Positions 16,936 to 25,362 of a DNA stretch of 43,145 nucleotides are shown piece by piece. Numbering within the stretch: position 1 is the stretch's first letter; each line of letters starts with the position of its first letter. The translations under genes were made by a program, and so were the position numbers. Below the pieces are notes generated by a model. The model saw only the letters and a program-made list of their open reading frames with translations, had not been told where the DNA came from and searched no databases. The DNA is from Sphaerochaetaceae bacterium (GTDB taxonomy: Bacteria > Spirochaetota > Spirochaetia > Sphaerochaetales > Sphaerochaetaceae): assembly GCA_028532765.1 (NCBI GenBank), contig JAQQAR010000081.1, positions 1 through 43,145 of the forward strand, written 5' to 3'.

Positions 16936-16957
16936 AAGGCGGCCCTTGGGCCGCCTT
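16936..16957. terminator. Bidirectional terminator between nifU and uxaE
   Basis: A perfect 9-bp GC-rich stem, AAGGCGGCC (16936-16944) with GGCCGCCTT (16949-16957), has a 4-base loop. On the minus strand TTTT follows it, serving uxaE. On the plus strand TTCTCTCT follows, a weaker tail for nifU. Confidence 0.75.
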
Positions 16958-16974
16958 CTCTCTGAGTACCTTGT

Positions 16975-18468
16975 TTACTTCTTGAATTCAAGCAAGGAAA
17001 GATGTCTGCTTATATGTGTATCGAGTAATTGTTTGTAATGCTCTTCTTCCTTGGAGAGCAAGCTGAAGAAGGCATCCTTGAACAGTTTCTTTCCTTCTTC
17101 ATCCTCATCCTCAAGCAGATACCCGTAGGTGATATGAAGCAACTGCCGGGCATTGTCATCGCTGAGGTAGGAGGGTAGGTCCTCATCTTTCATTGACTCC
17201 AATTCCTGTATCTTCCCAATATCAGTAGTAACATGATAAAAAGCCTTTGAATCGCCAAAACGGTTGGTTGCATGTGCATGCATCCTCCGATAGAGAGCGG
17301 GATCCTTCTGGGCGACCAGGCGAACCGCTTCAAGCCAATTGGTACCCGCTGTCTTGACGTGGAAGCTTCCCTTGATCGTACGAGCTAGAATGGGAAAGAT
17401 GGAGAATTTGTCACTGCCTGAGTGGATGCTGAGTCGGTAGCGGTACTGCTTTGCAATAGCAACATGCAAGACCAGTTGCCTCTCGAACTCAGCAGTGTCC
17501 CCGATATAGTCAATGCCCTTCTGGAATTCCCCTACAAACCGAGGAGCAAGGGTTGAGATGATCACATGTCGCCTTTTGAGTTCTTTCGCAATGAAAAGAT
17601 GGCTCTTTGGGTCGGTTGGAGTGTCGGTCTCGTCAATGGAAATCTCAAAGTCTATCGGTCGCTCTGAGTGCAATATATGCTGTTCATAAATGATCTGTAT
17701 GAAATCGAGCGCTTTATGGTAAGTCAGGATATCGCGCCTTAACGTGGGGAGGTCAAGCTTCAGTGTTGAGGTTCCGATTGAAAACTCCTGCTTCGCATAC
17801 AAACCCTCATAAGCCTCCCGTATCTCACTATCCAATGCTTCATAGCGTGTTAGAAGTTCCTCATCATCCAGGTTCTGGATGGTGGGGTCTATCTGCTCTG
17901 ATGAGTCCAGGGTGATCATGGTAGCTCCGTCCTCCAGGGCCTTCTTGATCTCCTCGCTTTTTTTCAAGTGGTCTCCATCGGCACCAAAACCATAGGTGTA
18001 CCCCTCTTGGAATACTGCATATGAAGCAGCATCAATCACATCATTGAAGGTCCTGTTGGTGAAGTTCAATTCCCTGATGCTCTGTTGTGCAAAAATGGGG
18101 AAGACCGAAGTGCCCTCCAGTGCCCTGATATGTCCAGGGGTGGCCACACCGAGGCGGTCTCCCAAGCCAATGGAAGGCCGTTTGGTTGTGTTTGCAACCG
18201 GATGTGTAAACGGCAGATACGTATTCAAGACCAGGCGATTCTCATGGCTCAGTGGGCAGATTTTGCAGTCTTGTTCTGCTTCCCCTTCCAGCTCGTCGAA
18301 TATTGGACCAGAACCAGAGGCGATGAGATGCCGTTTCTCTCCTGCCTTGATCATGGCAATTGTGCAACTTCCAAGGTTGGTGCGTGATTTTTCATATACA
18401 GATACCTTGCTTTTCAGCCGACTCTCCAGACGCTGGATATGTAATGTACGTTCTTCATAGATTTCCAT
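16975..18468 (-). CDS. uxaE: Tagaturonate/fructuronate epimerase (UxaE family)
   Basis: This 497-residue protein resembles the UxaE family, which interconverts tagaturonate and fructuronate in hexuronate breakdown (described in Thermotoga). Visible family phrases are GLGDRLGVATPGHIRAL near 100-116, YGFGADGDHLK, LDSSEQIDPT, FEISIDETDTPT (likely acidic metal ligands), LSIHSGSDKFSIFP, and KTAGTNWLEAVRL. A metal-dependent TIM-barrel fold is expected. AGGAGA precedes the ATG. It follows the TGS-kinase gene by only 18 bases. No other hexuronate genes (uxaC, uxuA, kdgK) are in the window, so the pathway link rests on family. Confidence 0.8.
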   Translation of the reverse strand: MEIYEERTLHIQRLESRLKSKVSVYEKSRTNLGSCTIAMIKAGEKRHLIASGSGPIFDELEGEAEQDCKICPLSHENRLVLNTYLPFTHPVANTTKRPSIGLGDRLGVATPGHIRALEGTSVFPIFAQQSIRELNFTNRTFNDVIDAASYAVFQEGYTYGFGADGDHLKKSEEIKKALEDGATMITLDSSEQIDPTIQNLDDEELLTRYEALDSEIREAYEGLYAKQEFSIGTSTLKLDLPTLRRDILTYHKALDFIQIIYEQHILHSERPIDFEISIDETDTPTDPKSHLFIAKELKRRHVIISTLAPRFVGEFQKGIDYIGDTAEFERQLVLHVAIAKQYRYRLSIHSGSDKFSIFPILARTIKGSFHVKTAGTNWLEAVRLVAQKDPALYRRMHAHATNRFGDSKAFYHVTTDIGKIQELESMKDEDLPSYLSDDNARQLLHITYGYLLEDEDEEGKKLFKDAFFSLLSKEEEHYKQLLDTHISRHLSLLEFKK

Positions 18469-18486
18469 GTAGATTCTCCTATCTAC

Positions 18487-20172
18487 TCAAATAACCCCGA
18501 ATTCACTTCCCCCAATGAACTCCCTAAGTAAGGAGTCCTCGGGTACCAAGGTATCGGGAATCGGATTGACATGCTCCAAGAACCTGAGCAATCTTCTGGC
18601 TGTCTCATAGGCAGCACCAGCAGAGGGTTTCACCATCTTCAGCAACGGTTGTGCATAGGTGGTGAGTACCCCCAGTTCATAGTCCAATGCACTATTGATC
18701 ATGACATTGGCATTGTTTTGGTATGGGAAGATGTACTTGTTTTCTCCCCGTTCAACCGAAGGCCACATATTCAAGGTGGCTGTTGCATTTGCCCCACGGG
18801 TTCTGTTGTCACGTATCATACGCCGTATGATACGGTTGTCCGTGGTGCTGATTCGGTTGTGGTCATCGAGATTCAGTTGGGTCAAGGCCGAGATGTAGAC
18901 CCTGAAGAGCAACTCCTTGTCCAAGCTAGCGGTCAGCTTAGGATTCATGCCATGAATGCCCTCAATGATTAAAATGGTTCGCTTATCCAGGTGTACGGGT
19001 TGCTCTTCATAGGTACGGGTGAGTGTTTTGAAATCATAGAGGGGTAAGTGTACTTCCTTATTTGCAAATAGATTTGCCAAATCCTCTTGGAAGCGGGCAA
19101 CATCAAGTGCCTCAAGAGCTTCAAGATCAGGCTTTCCCTCTTCATCCTTTGGTGCATGATCTGGAGGAAGATAGTAGTTGTCCAATGATATCTTGATGGT
19201 TTTCTTGCCTAGGACCTGTAATTGGATTGACAGCTTATGGGCGAATGTGGTCTTGCCTGATGAGGAAGGCCCCGCGACAAGAACTGCTTTTACACTGCTA
19301 TGAAGGTGTATCTGATCTGCGATGCTCGCAATCTTCTTCTGTTGCAGTGCTTCAGCAAGCCGAATGAAGGACTCAACGGTGTTCTGGTTGCCCATCTGAT
19401 TCAGCTGGCCCAATGACTGGACATTGAGAATGGATCCCCAAGCCTTATACTCCCGATAGATGGAGAAAAGCAGTGGATTGTCAACGAAGGGGTCAAGTCC
19501 AATGACATTGTGTGAACGTGGATAGCGGAGAAGCATCCCCCGCTCCTGATATGGCTTGAGTTCCCAGACCTGCATCAGGCCTGTCTTGCTGAGCAAAGGT
19601 TCGTATGAGACATCCATATAGCCCTGCAATCGATAGAGATTTACCTTGGGGTCATTGCGGGTGAAGAGTAGTGCGGCTGTCTGTTCATGGTGGTTGTTCT
19701 CAAAGTAAGAGAGTGCTTTTTCATAGGGGAGCAAGACCTCCTCAATGGGGAGGTTTTGCTCAACCAAGGAGCGCATGGCCTTTTCTATAGCTTTGATATC
19801 TGCATTGTTCAGGGTAAGGTCATCGTCAAAACTGAAATAATACCCATCACCAAGGGAGTGTCCTATAACCAATCTCCGATTGGGGTAGAGCATGGATACA
19901 GCAGCACAGAGAAGATAGCAGAGGGAGTGTCGGTACATCCTTTTTCCCATGTCTCCAAAAAGCCGTACCGGTTCAAGGGTACAATCTGCGACCAATGCCC
20001 TCGAACAGGAGTGGAGCTCGTGGTTCACCAATGCTCCAATATACGGGTTTTCTCTGTAGGCCTGTTCTTTGCATGATTCGACCACCTTTGCCTCAACCAA
20101 GGCATCTTCTACGGTGGATCCAGTGGGGAGTTCCAGATGTTGTTGTTTGATGGTTACGGTAATGCTCTTCAT
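18487..20172 (-). CDS. Nucleoside-kinase fusion: TGS + ThrRS-like SAD + uridine-kinase domain
   Basis: The 561 residues fall into three parts. Residues 1-65 form a TGS-like beta-grasp (ITVTIKQQHLELPTGSTVEDAL). Residues about 70-200 resemble the second additional domain of threonyl-tRNA synthetase (YRHSLCYLLCAAV, then IGHSLGDGYYFSFD), but the HxxxH zinc pair is not kept. From about 285 a uridine-kinase/PRK P-loop domain follows (VAGPSSSGKTTFAHKL, ISLDNYYLPPDHAP, LIIEGIHGMNP, RRMIRDNRTRG). This architecture is known in Thermotoga and other lineages as a putative nucleoside kinase; its substrate is not certain. The ATG has no ribosome binding site and sits seven bases after a -10 box, so the mRNA may be leaderless. 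Confidence 0.85.
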   Translation of the reverse strand: MKSITVTIKQQHLELPTGSTVEDALVEAKVVESCKEQAYRENPYIGALVNHELHSCSRALVADCTLEPVRLFGDMGKRMYRHSLCYLLCAAVSMLYPNRRLVIGHSLGDGYYFSFDDDLTLNNADIKAIEKAMRSLVEQNLPIEEVLLPYEKALSYFENNHHEQTAALLFTRNDPKVNLYRLQGYMDVSYEPLLSKTGLMQVWELKPYQERGMLLRYPRSHNVIGLDPFVDNPLLFSIYREYKAWGSILNVQSLGQLNQMGNQNTVESFIRLAEALQQKKIASIADQIHLHSSVKAVLVAGPSSSGKTTFAHKLSIQLQVLGKKTIKISLDNYYLPPDHAPKDEEGKPDLEALEALDVARFQEDLANLFANKEVHLPLYDFKTLTRTYEEQPVHLDKRTILIIEGIHGMNPKLTASLDKELLFRVYISALTQLNLDDHNRISTTDNRIIRRMIRDNRTRGANATATLNMWPSVERGENKYIFPYQNNANVMINSALDYELGVLTTYAQPLLKMVKPSAGAAYETARRLLRFLEHVNPIPDTLVPEDSLLREFIGGSEFGVI

Positions 20173-20178
20173 GTTGCT

Positions 20179-20207
20179 ATAATACAGGGTGGTCTGTCCG
20201 TAAACAA
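20179..20207 (-). promoter_or_regulatory. Promoter of the TGS-kinase/uxaE operon, placed for a leaderless mRNA
   Basis: On the minus strand TTGTTT (20202-20207) and TATTAT (20179-20184) are 17 bases apart. The first base of the start codon (20172) is the seventh base after the -10 box, where transcription should begin. Confidence 0.55.
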
Positions 20208-20232
20208 GAGTAAAGCGTTTTTGTCGGATTTG

Positions 20233-20241
20233 TGCTATACT
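20233..20241 (+). promoter_or_regulatory. Extended -10 promoter of the AOR-like gene
   Basis: TGCTATACT gives a TG-N extended -10 with TATACT at 20236-20241. No good -35 is seen, as is common for extended -10 promoters. Start of transcription would be near 20248. Confidence 0.5.
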
Positions 20242-20247
20242 GCTGTT

Positions 20248-20275
20248 TCAATCCAGGGTCATGATTCTGGATTGA
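20248..20275 (+). promoter_or_regulatory. Perfect 9-bp inverted repeat at the predicted 5' end of the AOR-like mRNA
   Basis: TCAATCCAG (20248-20256) and CTGGATTGA (20267-20275) are exact reverse complements with a 10-base loop. The left arm starts at the predicted transcription start. It could be an operator or an mRNA 5' stem. Confidence 0.5.
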
Positions 20276-20300
20276 CAGCCGACTGGGAGGTAGGTACCTT

Positions 20301-22043
20301 TTGTACATGAGGAAGAAGCTTCATCTGGCGTTTCCCTATCGCCAACGTTTTATACTACATATAGATTTGGGATCAGAAACATATACAAGCATACCGATGG
20401 AAGAGGAAGAAGCAAAGCACTACCTCGGAGGGAGGTTGCTTGCCCTGATGCTCTGGGACCGTTTTGCTGAATATGACCAGATGGGGGAGGAGTGCTATGA
20501 GCGGGGTAATCCTGTTGTATTTGCACCTGGTGCTGCAGTTGATACACCACTGAGCTACTGCAACTCCTTAACCGTGGTAACAAAGAGTCCTGTTACTGGG
20601 GCACTTTCAGTCTCCAGCGCAACATCTTCTCTCTCAGGGGCCATTGTAGGCTGTGGGTACGCTGCATTGGTGATAACCGGTCGTAGCAGAAAGCTGTGCA
20701 GTTTTTCCATTAGTGATGGGGAAGTTACCTTTTGCGATGCTGAGACATATCATAATCTCACCACAATCGAGGTTGCAAAGAAAGTAGGGAAAGAGCATAT
20801 GGTTGTTATAGGCCCTGCAGGGGAACACTTTGTGCCCTTTGCCTCTCTCTATGCAAACAACCAGAACATAACCCAAGGCGGGGTTGGTTGTGTCTGCGGG
20901 ATGAAGAATATCAAGTTTTTTACGTTATCTCCCCATAGTCATGGCAGGGAAGCCTATGATTCCCATAGATTGGGCCTCCTGAACCAATCCTACTTGAAGG
21001 ATCTTGGAAAGACCAGAATAGGAAAGATGATAGCCCAAGAGGGGTCAATTGCCTTGCTTTCAAAGGCAAACCATCATGGTTGGGCTGCAATTGATACCTA
21101 CTCCATGCGCGTCGATGGAAGGCTTTGGGGACTATGTACCCGTAGTGTACCGAAAGGGATTCCCCTTGATGATCCCTCGTTCCCTGTCTGCCAGAACAAT
21201 GCCCCCCTGGATTTGGAAAGTGCAATGGCACTGGGTTCCAATCTGGAACTCTTTGACAGCAGAAGTGTACAACAGGTAGCCCACCGTTGTTTGGAAAATG
21301 GTCTGGAAGTAGTGAGTACCGGTGCAGTGCTTGCTTGGGCAAGATCATGCCGAAGGGAAGGGAAGCTTAGCTTCCTTCCCGACATGCAACGTTCAACAGC
21401 GGTACTCTACCTCCGTCTTCTTGATGCAATTGCCTATAGAAGAGGATCTGGAGAGCAACTGGGTATAGGACTCAGTGCACTGGTGAATCAGTATGGGGGA
21501 TCAGAGCATGCTTTCATGGTTGATGGATTACCCTTGCCTCCCTATGACTATCGTGCACTCCCTGTGCAAGCTCTGCTTGTATCCATTGGAAGGAGAAGCA
21601 TGGTACTAGGAGAGATGTTATGGGGGAATCACTACCACAGGGGAAGGGAGCGCCGCCTTGTTTCCTGGGCCCTATATGTACAGAAGCTCACCTATGCCTG
21701 TGAAAGCGTAGGCTTGTGTCCTTTGGTTACGCTTCCCAGTTTCAATCATAGACTCTTTCACTTTCCGCATTTCTCATTTGCAAGAAGGAACTTCTCAAGG
21801 TTGGCCTTGTTAGCCTCATTGGGAGAGGGTTATGAGATCAGTGCACATGCCATACGCTCCTATGGAGATGAGGCTCTGCACCTGCAGACAACCCTTGATG
21901 ACAAACTTCTGCATCGCGAAGGTCGCTATGGATCGCTTCCTGACCAATTGTTGGTTAATGGGAAAAGCAATTTTCGCTCAGCCCAGGTAGTTCCCTTGGC
22001 TCGGTTGCTTGATGCTTACTGGTCGGCACTTGGGAGAAAATGA
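20301..22043 (+). CDS. Aldehyde:ferredoxin oxidoreductase-like protein lacking two Fe-S cysteines
   Basis: The 580 residues align with tungsten/molybdenum AOR enzymes: YLGGRLLALMLW, VTKSPVTGALSVSSA, GCGYAALVITGRS, VIGPAGEHFVPFA, TQGGVGCVCGMKNIKFF. AOR normally binds one [4Fe-4S] with CxxCxxxC plus a distal Cys. Here the cluster motif is Cys279-Ser282-Gly286 at the correct spacing, and the distal Cys seems kept in GLCPLV. Cluster binding is therefore doubtful. The protein is a divergent AOR paralogue whose reaction cannot be named. The TTG at 20301 is placed ten bases after GGGAGG; an ATG at 20307 is the alternative. The 3' end overlaps the convergent phosphodiesterase gene by 28 bases. Confidence 0.7.
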   Translation: MYMRKKLHLAFPYRQRFILHIDLGSETYTSIPMEEEEAKHYLGGRLLALMLWDRFAEYDQMGEECYERGNPVVFAPGAAVDTPLSYCNSLTVVTKSPVTGALSVSSATSSLSGAIVGCGYAALVITGRSRKLCSFSISDGEVTFCDAETYHNLTTIEVAKKVGKEHMVVIGPAGEHFVPFASLYANNQNITQGGVGCVCGMKNIKFFTLSPHSHGREAYDSHRLGLLNQSYLKDLGKTRIGKMIAQEGSIALLSKANHHGWAAIDTYSMRVDGRLWGLCTRSVPKGIPLDDPSFPVCQNNAPLDLESAMALGSNLELFDSRSVQQVAHRCLENGLEVVSTGAVLAWARSCRREGKLSFLPDMQRSTAVLYLRLLDAIAYRRGSGEQLGIGLSALVNQYGGSEHAFMVDGLPLPPYDYRALPVQALLVSIGRRSMVLGEMLWGNHYHRGRERRLVSWALYVQKLTYACESVGLCPLVTLPSFNHRLFHFPHFSFARRNFSRLALLASLGEGYEISAHAIRSYGDEALHLQTTLDDKLLHREGRYGSLPDQLLVNGKSNFRSAQVVPLARLLDAYWSALGRK

Positions 22044-22561
22044 TATTGAAGACCGGATATTGGTTGGTCATCAGTGAGAGAGCGTATACTGATACCATCT
22101 TCAACCAATAGTGCGTAGGTAGGACCGAGGGGTGTTCTTGGGTAGGTTGTTGACCCAGGGTTCACCCAGATGACCCCATCCTCTCCTCTCTGGAGTTTTG
22201 GCGTGTGGGTATGACCGCTGATAAAAATGTCCCCTGGTCTCAGGTTCTGACCAAAAGGGGAGTGAATCCTATCCCCGTGGGTCATGAATATGGTTCGTCC
22301 CTGCCAGTCGATGCGTCTTTTCTGGGGAGGTAAGGGTATCCCTGCATTGCTGAAGTCATAGCTGCTGTCACAGTTGCCCCTTACCAGGGATAGATGTGAG
22401 ATATTCCTGAGTAGTAACTGGAAATGTGCGTGGCCTGAGGGACAGAGATCACCGGCGACCAAGATTGATTCTGCTTGGTGCTCATGTGCTCGTTGATCAA
22501 GAAGTGAGAGGGCATCAATCGAACCATGTATATCGCTGGCAAGCAAGAGGGTTTTGGGCAT
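22016..22561 (-). CDS. yfcE: YfcE/MJ0936-type metallophosphodiesterase
   Basis: This 181-residue calcineurin-like phosphoesterase has all metal-binding signatures: LLLASDIHGS near the N terminus, VAGDLC, VRGNCDSSYD, MTHGDR, and SGHTHTP. YfcE enzymes cleave phosphodiester bonds and need Mn2+; the natural substrate is not defined. Length matches the family. CAGGAGAT precedes the ATG. It is transcribed alone on the minus strand and its 3' end overlaps the AOR-like gene. Confidence 0.9.
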   Translation of the reverse strand: MPKTLLLASDIHGSIDALSLLDQRAHEHQAESILVAGDLCPSGHAHFQLLLRNISHLSLVRGNCDSSYDFSNAGIPLPPQKRRIDWQGRTIFMTHGDRIHSPFGQNLRPGDIFISGHTHTPKLQRGEDGVIWVNPGSTTYPRTPLGPTYALLVEDGISIRSLTDDQPISGLQYHFLPSADQ

Positions 22562-22600
22562 GAAATCTCCTGATTTTTCTTTGCTAAAGACAAATGCTTC

Positions 22601-22632
22601 TTGTGATGTATGAATAATACTGGTAGTATAAT
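22601..22632 (+). promoter_or_regulatory. Promoter region of the lipase-like gene
   Basis: TTGTGA (22601-22606) is 17 bases from TAGTAT (22624-22629). A perfect TATAAT overlaps at 22627-22632 but with 20-base spacing. A very A/T-rich leader follows up to the GAAGGAGG ribosome binding site. Confidence 0.45.
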
Positions 22633-22673
22633 ACGAGAATTATATAAAAAAATATATAGGGAAGGAGGCTCAA

Positions 22674-23600
22674 ATGGCTACCATCCGAGAGCTGTCTTGC
22701 AGCGATGGGAAACGCGTAATGTATCGCGTATGGGTTCCAGAGGGGTCACAGGTTGAGGCTGTTCTTCTCATTCTGCATGGTATGGCTGAGCATAGCCTCC
22801 GATATGATGCATTCGCCACATTTCTCAATTCCAAGGGAATTGCCGTCTATGCTCCCGATCATCGTGGTCATGGAGAGACTGTGAAAAATGATGGGGAAAC
22901 CCTTGGTTGGTTTGCCCAGCGGGATGGTTGGCAACGAGTGGTTGAAGATGCCTATGAGTTAACGAACGTGATCCTTGCTGAATATCCCAGTCATAGTCTT
23001 TTCTTGCTTGGCCATAGCATGGGCTCTTTCCTCGCAAGAAGTCTCATGGTGAAATACTCTGACCTTTTTGATGGTGTCATCCTTATGGGTACCGGTGCTT
23101 CCCAAGGATTGCTTGGAAAAATTGGCAAGATGATTGCCCGCAGTCACATCAATAAACATGGTTCAAAGCATCCCGATACACAACTGGATAAGATGAGCTT
23201 TGGCGCATACAACAAGAAAATACCGGATGCAAAGACGTCATTCGATTGGCTGAGTAGGGATGCTGAACAAGTAGCGAAGTATATCGAGGATCCTTTGTGT
23301 GGATTTGTCTGCACCTCGGGGTTCTTTGCTGACTTGTTGGATGGGGTGGAGATTGCCAATGATGCTGAGAAGGCGAAGAAGCTTCCCTCAGATCTCTCTC
23401 TCTTGATCATCAGTGGGAGTGAGGATCCTGTAGGAGGATTCTCCAAGGGCGTACGCAAGGTATACGAGTTCTACCGTAGTTGTGGCATTTCTGATATCAC
23501 CCTGAATTTGGTTGAGGGTGCACGGCATGAATTATTGCAGGAAACCAATAGGGAGCAGACAGCACAATACCTCTATTCCTGGATGAAGCAGAGGCTGTAA
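22674..23600 (+). CDS. Alpha/beta hydrolase, monoacylglycerol-lipase-like
   Basis: This 308-residue serine hydrolase has the monoglyceride lipase/lysophospholipase layout: oxyanion-hole LHGMAEHSLRY near 35-45, DHRGHGET, the nucleophile elbow GHSMGS, the acid in ISGSEDPVGG, and the base in GARHELL. There is no signal peptide, so it acts in the cytoplasm, probably on lysophospholipid or acylglycerol; the substrate is inferred. GAAGGAGG precedes the ATG. The YihY-type gene follows after two bases, so they are translationally coupled. Confidence 0.88.
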   Translation: MATIRELSCSDGKRVMYRVWVPEGSQVEAVLLILHGMAEHSLRYDAFATFLNSKGIAVYAPDHRGHGETVKNDGETLGWFAQRDGWQRVVEDAYELTNVILAEYPSHSLFLLGHSMGSFLARSLMVKYSDLFDGVILMGTGASQGLLGKIGKMIARSHINKHGSKHPDTQLDKMSFGAYNKKIPDAKTSFDWLSRDAEQVAKYIEDPLCGFVCTSGFFADLLDGVEIANDAEKAKKLPSDLSLLIISGSEDPVGGFSKGVRKVYEFYRSCGISDITLNLVEGARHELLQETNREQTAQYLYSWMKQRL

Positions 23601-23602
23601 TC

Positions 23603-24844
23603 ATGTCCTATAAAAGTATCGTTCAGCAGAATCTTAAGCGGCTGAGTACCTTTTTCTCAGCCGTGTTTAGGCAGGCTATGAAAGATAATTTTCTCAACTC
23701 TGCTTCGGGGTTGGTCTACTCCACGCTTTTGGCCATTGTACCTGCTGCAACCTTCCTCTTCACCTTCTTCAATGCTTTTGGTGTCATGGAACCGTTGGTG
23801 AGTTTTCTCTCCCAGTGGTTCACGGAATTGGCAGGAGAGGAGGCTGGTGGACAGTTGATGATCCTCCTGACCCAGTACACCCGTAATGCGACCAGTTTGG
23901 GCGTTGTTGGTCTCATATCCTTCCTGATTACTATGGTTCTCTTGATCAATAAGGTATGGATTGTGATCAACCGTATATACCGTTCAAGCAGAAGTCGGAA
24001 CGCCCTGAAACGATTTGCAGGCTATATTTCATTCTTGATCGTAGCAACCTTGTTGCTTGCAGCATATGTAAGTGCTCAATCCATTCTTACTTCCTGGTAC
24101 CTCAATCTGATTGGGGTGACCCTGGGCCGGTGGTCTGTTGCAGTCGAAGCCATAGCCCCGAGTTTTATCGTGGCCTTGGTTATTTTCCTGCTTATATACC
24201 TTGTTCCCAATACAAGGGTCCGTTTCGATTCAGCAATTCTTGGAAGCATTGCAGGGTTGTTGGTGATCAATATATTCAGCAAGCTGACCTCACTGTTGAC
24301 ATCAATGGCGAGCAGGTTCTCTGTCATCTATGGATCATTTGCAGCCATCTTCCTGTTCTTGTTTTTCTGTTATGTTTTTTGGGCAACAGTCTTCTTCAGT
24401 GTCGAGCTTGCCTATGTGCATCAGTTCAGGCCAGATGTGTCCAGTTTTCGTGGACTTCCCCAAAGTCCAGCACTTCAGCTGTCTGAAGGAACCAACATCA
24501 TGATGCTTATCGGGAGCAATTTTCGTGAAGGGAAGGGTGCGACTTCCACCAAGGAGTTGCTTGACCGCCTCGCAATCCCATACAATCGGTTGCAGGGCTT
24601 CCTTGGGCTCCTGACCCAACTAGAGTTCATCACCCCCACCAACAGCAGCCAAACCAGTTATATCCCCAAGCAACCGCTTGATACCCTTCGTCTCCAGGAC
24701 TTGGTAAAAGGGCTATATGGTATGGAAACCATCGATGAGGTTGAGCACGATACTGCCGGTGAGGCGGTTGCTGAGCAGGTCCAGGATAGGGGCGTTGCTG
24801 CGTTGGGGAATCTTACGATTGAACAACTGTTGCAAAGAATATAG
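23603..24844 (+). CDS. YihY/UPF0761-family inner-membrane protein
   Basis: This 413-residue protein has about six membrane helices within residues 35-285, with the family phrases ASGLVYSTLLAIVPA and YGSFAAIFLFLFFCYVFW and a polar C-terminal extension of about 120 residues. The extension (LIGSNFREGKGATSTKELLDRLAIP and after) looks like a winged-helix domain. The family was once called RNase BN, which was an error; its function is not settled, and eukaryotic and bacterial members are discussed as transporters. It is coupled to the upstream lipase-like gene, which hints at a membrane-lipid connection. Confidence 0.85.
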   Translation: MSYKSIVQQNLKRLSTFFSAVFRQAMKDNFLNSASGLVYSTLLAIVPAATFLFTFFNAFGVMEPLVSFLSQWFTELAGEEAGGQLMILLTQYTRNATSLGVVGLISFLITMVLLINKVWIVINRIYRSSRSRNALKRFAGYISFLIVATLLLAAYVSAQSILTSWYLNLIGVTLGRWSVAVEAIAPSFIVALVIFLLIYLVPNTRVRFDSAILGSIAGLLVINIFSKLTSLLTSMASRFSVIYGSFAAIFLFLFFCYVFWATVFFSVELAYVHQFRPDVSSFRGLPQSPALQLSEGTNIMMLIGSNFREGKGATSTKELLDRLAIPYNRLQGFLGLLTQLEFITPTNSSQTSYIPKQPLDTLRLQDLVKGLYGMETIDEVEHDTAGEAVAEQVQDRGVAALGNLTIEQLLQRI

Positions 24845-24897
24845 AGAGTGCTTGCCTCTTTCCAGCAACAAAGGATACTCTATATGAGGAGGCTCTT

Positions 24898-25362
24898 ATG
24901 AACCTAGATGCTACTACCCAGCCCATGATCGATCCCCTTATCTGGCACACTTTTCCAGATGAGAGAGATGGTATCATGCCTGATGAAATATGGAAGTGTG
25001 GTCCCTTGGTCTGCACCTTACTCAAGAATCCCGCATGCAGGAACGGTGAGCAACTTGTTTCCATACCTTACTCGATGATAGTGAAGAGAGATGGAGCTGT
25101 TATCTTAGCTGTTTCTCTTGAAAAGGAAGACCTCAGAGCACTCTCCTATACGATGGGAATATCCCTGAGGGAGTTGCAGGATGAGTACCAGACCAAAGGA
25201 AATTTCTCGGAGCTCAGGGGCTTTGTGTACTCTGATAGTACCCGTGAGGACCAAGGAATCTATGATGGGGATATGGACCTGCAAAGCATCAGGATCTTCT
25301 TCCTTGAAACAGTCTGTGACACCTTCGACATACTCTCTGAGCCAGTGCAGGTTACAACGTAA
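24898..25362 (+). CDS. Conserved-looking hypothetical protein, 154 aa
   Basis: I do not recognise this family. It is a soluble, acidic protein (D/E-rich, no signal peptide or membrane helix) with three cysteines in the first 50 residues (KCGPLVCTLLKNPACRNGE) and a middle part, SLEKEDLRALSYTMGISLRELQDEY, that could be a small helical domain. GAGGAGG precedes the ATG at good spacing, and codon use looks like the neighbours, so it is probably expressed. It follows the YihY-type gene by 53 bases. Its 3' end overlaps the convergent lipoprotein gene by 11 bases. Confidence 0.6.
   Translation: MNLDATTQPMIDPLIWHTFPDERDGIMPDEIWKCGPLVCTLLKNPACRNGEQLVSIPYSMIVKRDGAVILAVSLEKEDLRALSYTMGISLRELQDEYQTKGNFSELRGFVYSDSTREDQGIYDGDMDLQSIRIFFLETVCDTFDILSEPVQVTT

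Noticed and set aside
22614..22632. Near-palindrome ATAATAC...GTATAAT before the lipase-like gene
   Set aside because: The arms do not match on reverse complement; it is mainly overlapping -10-like A/T-rich sequence.
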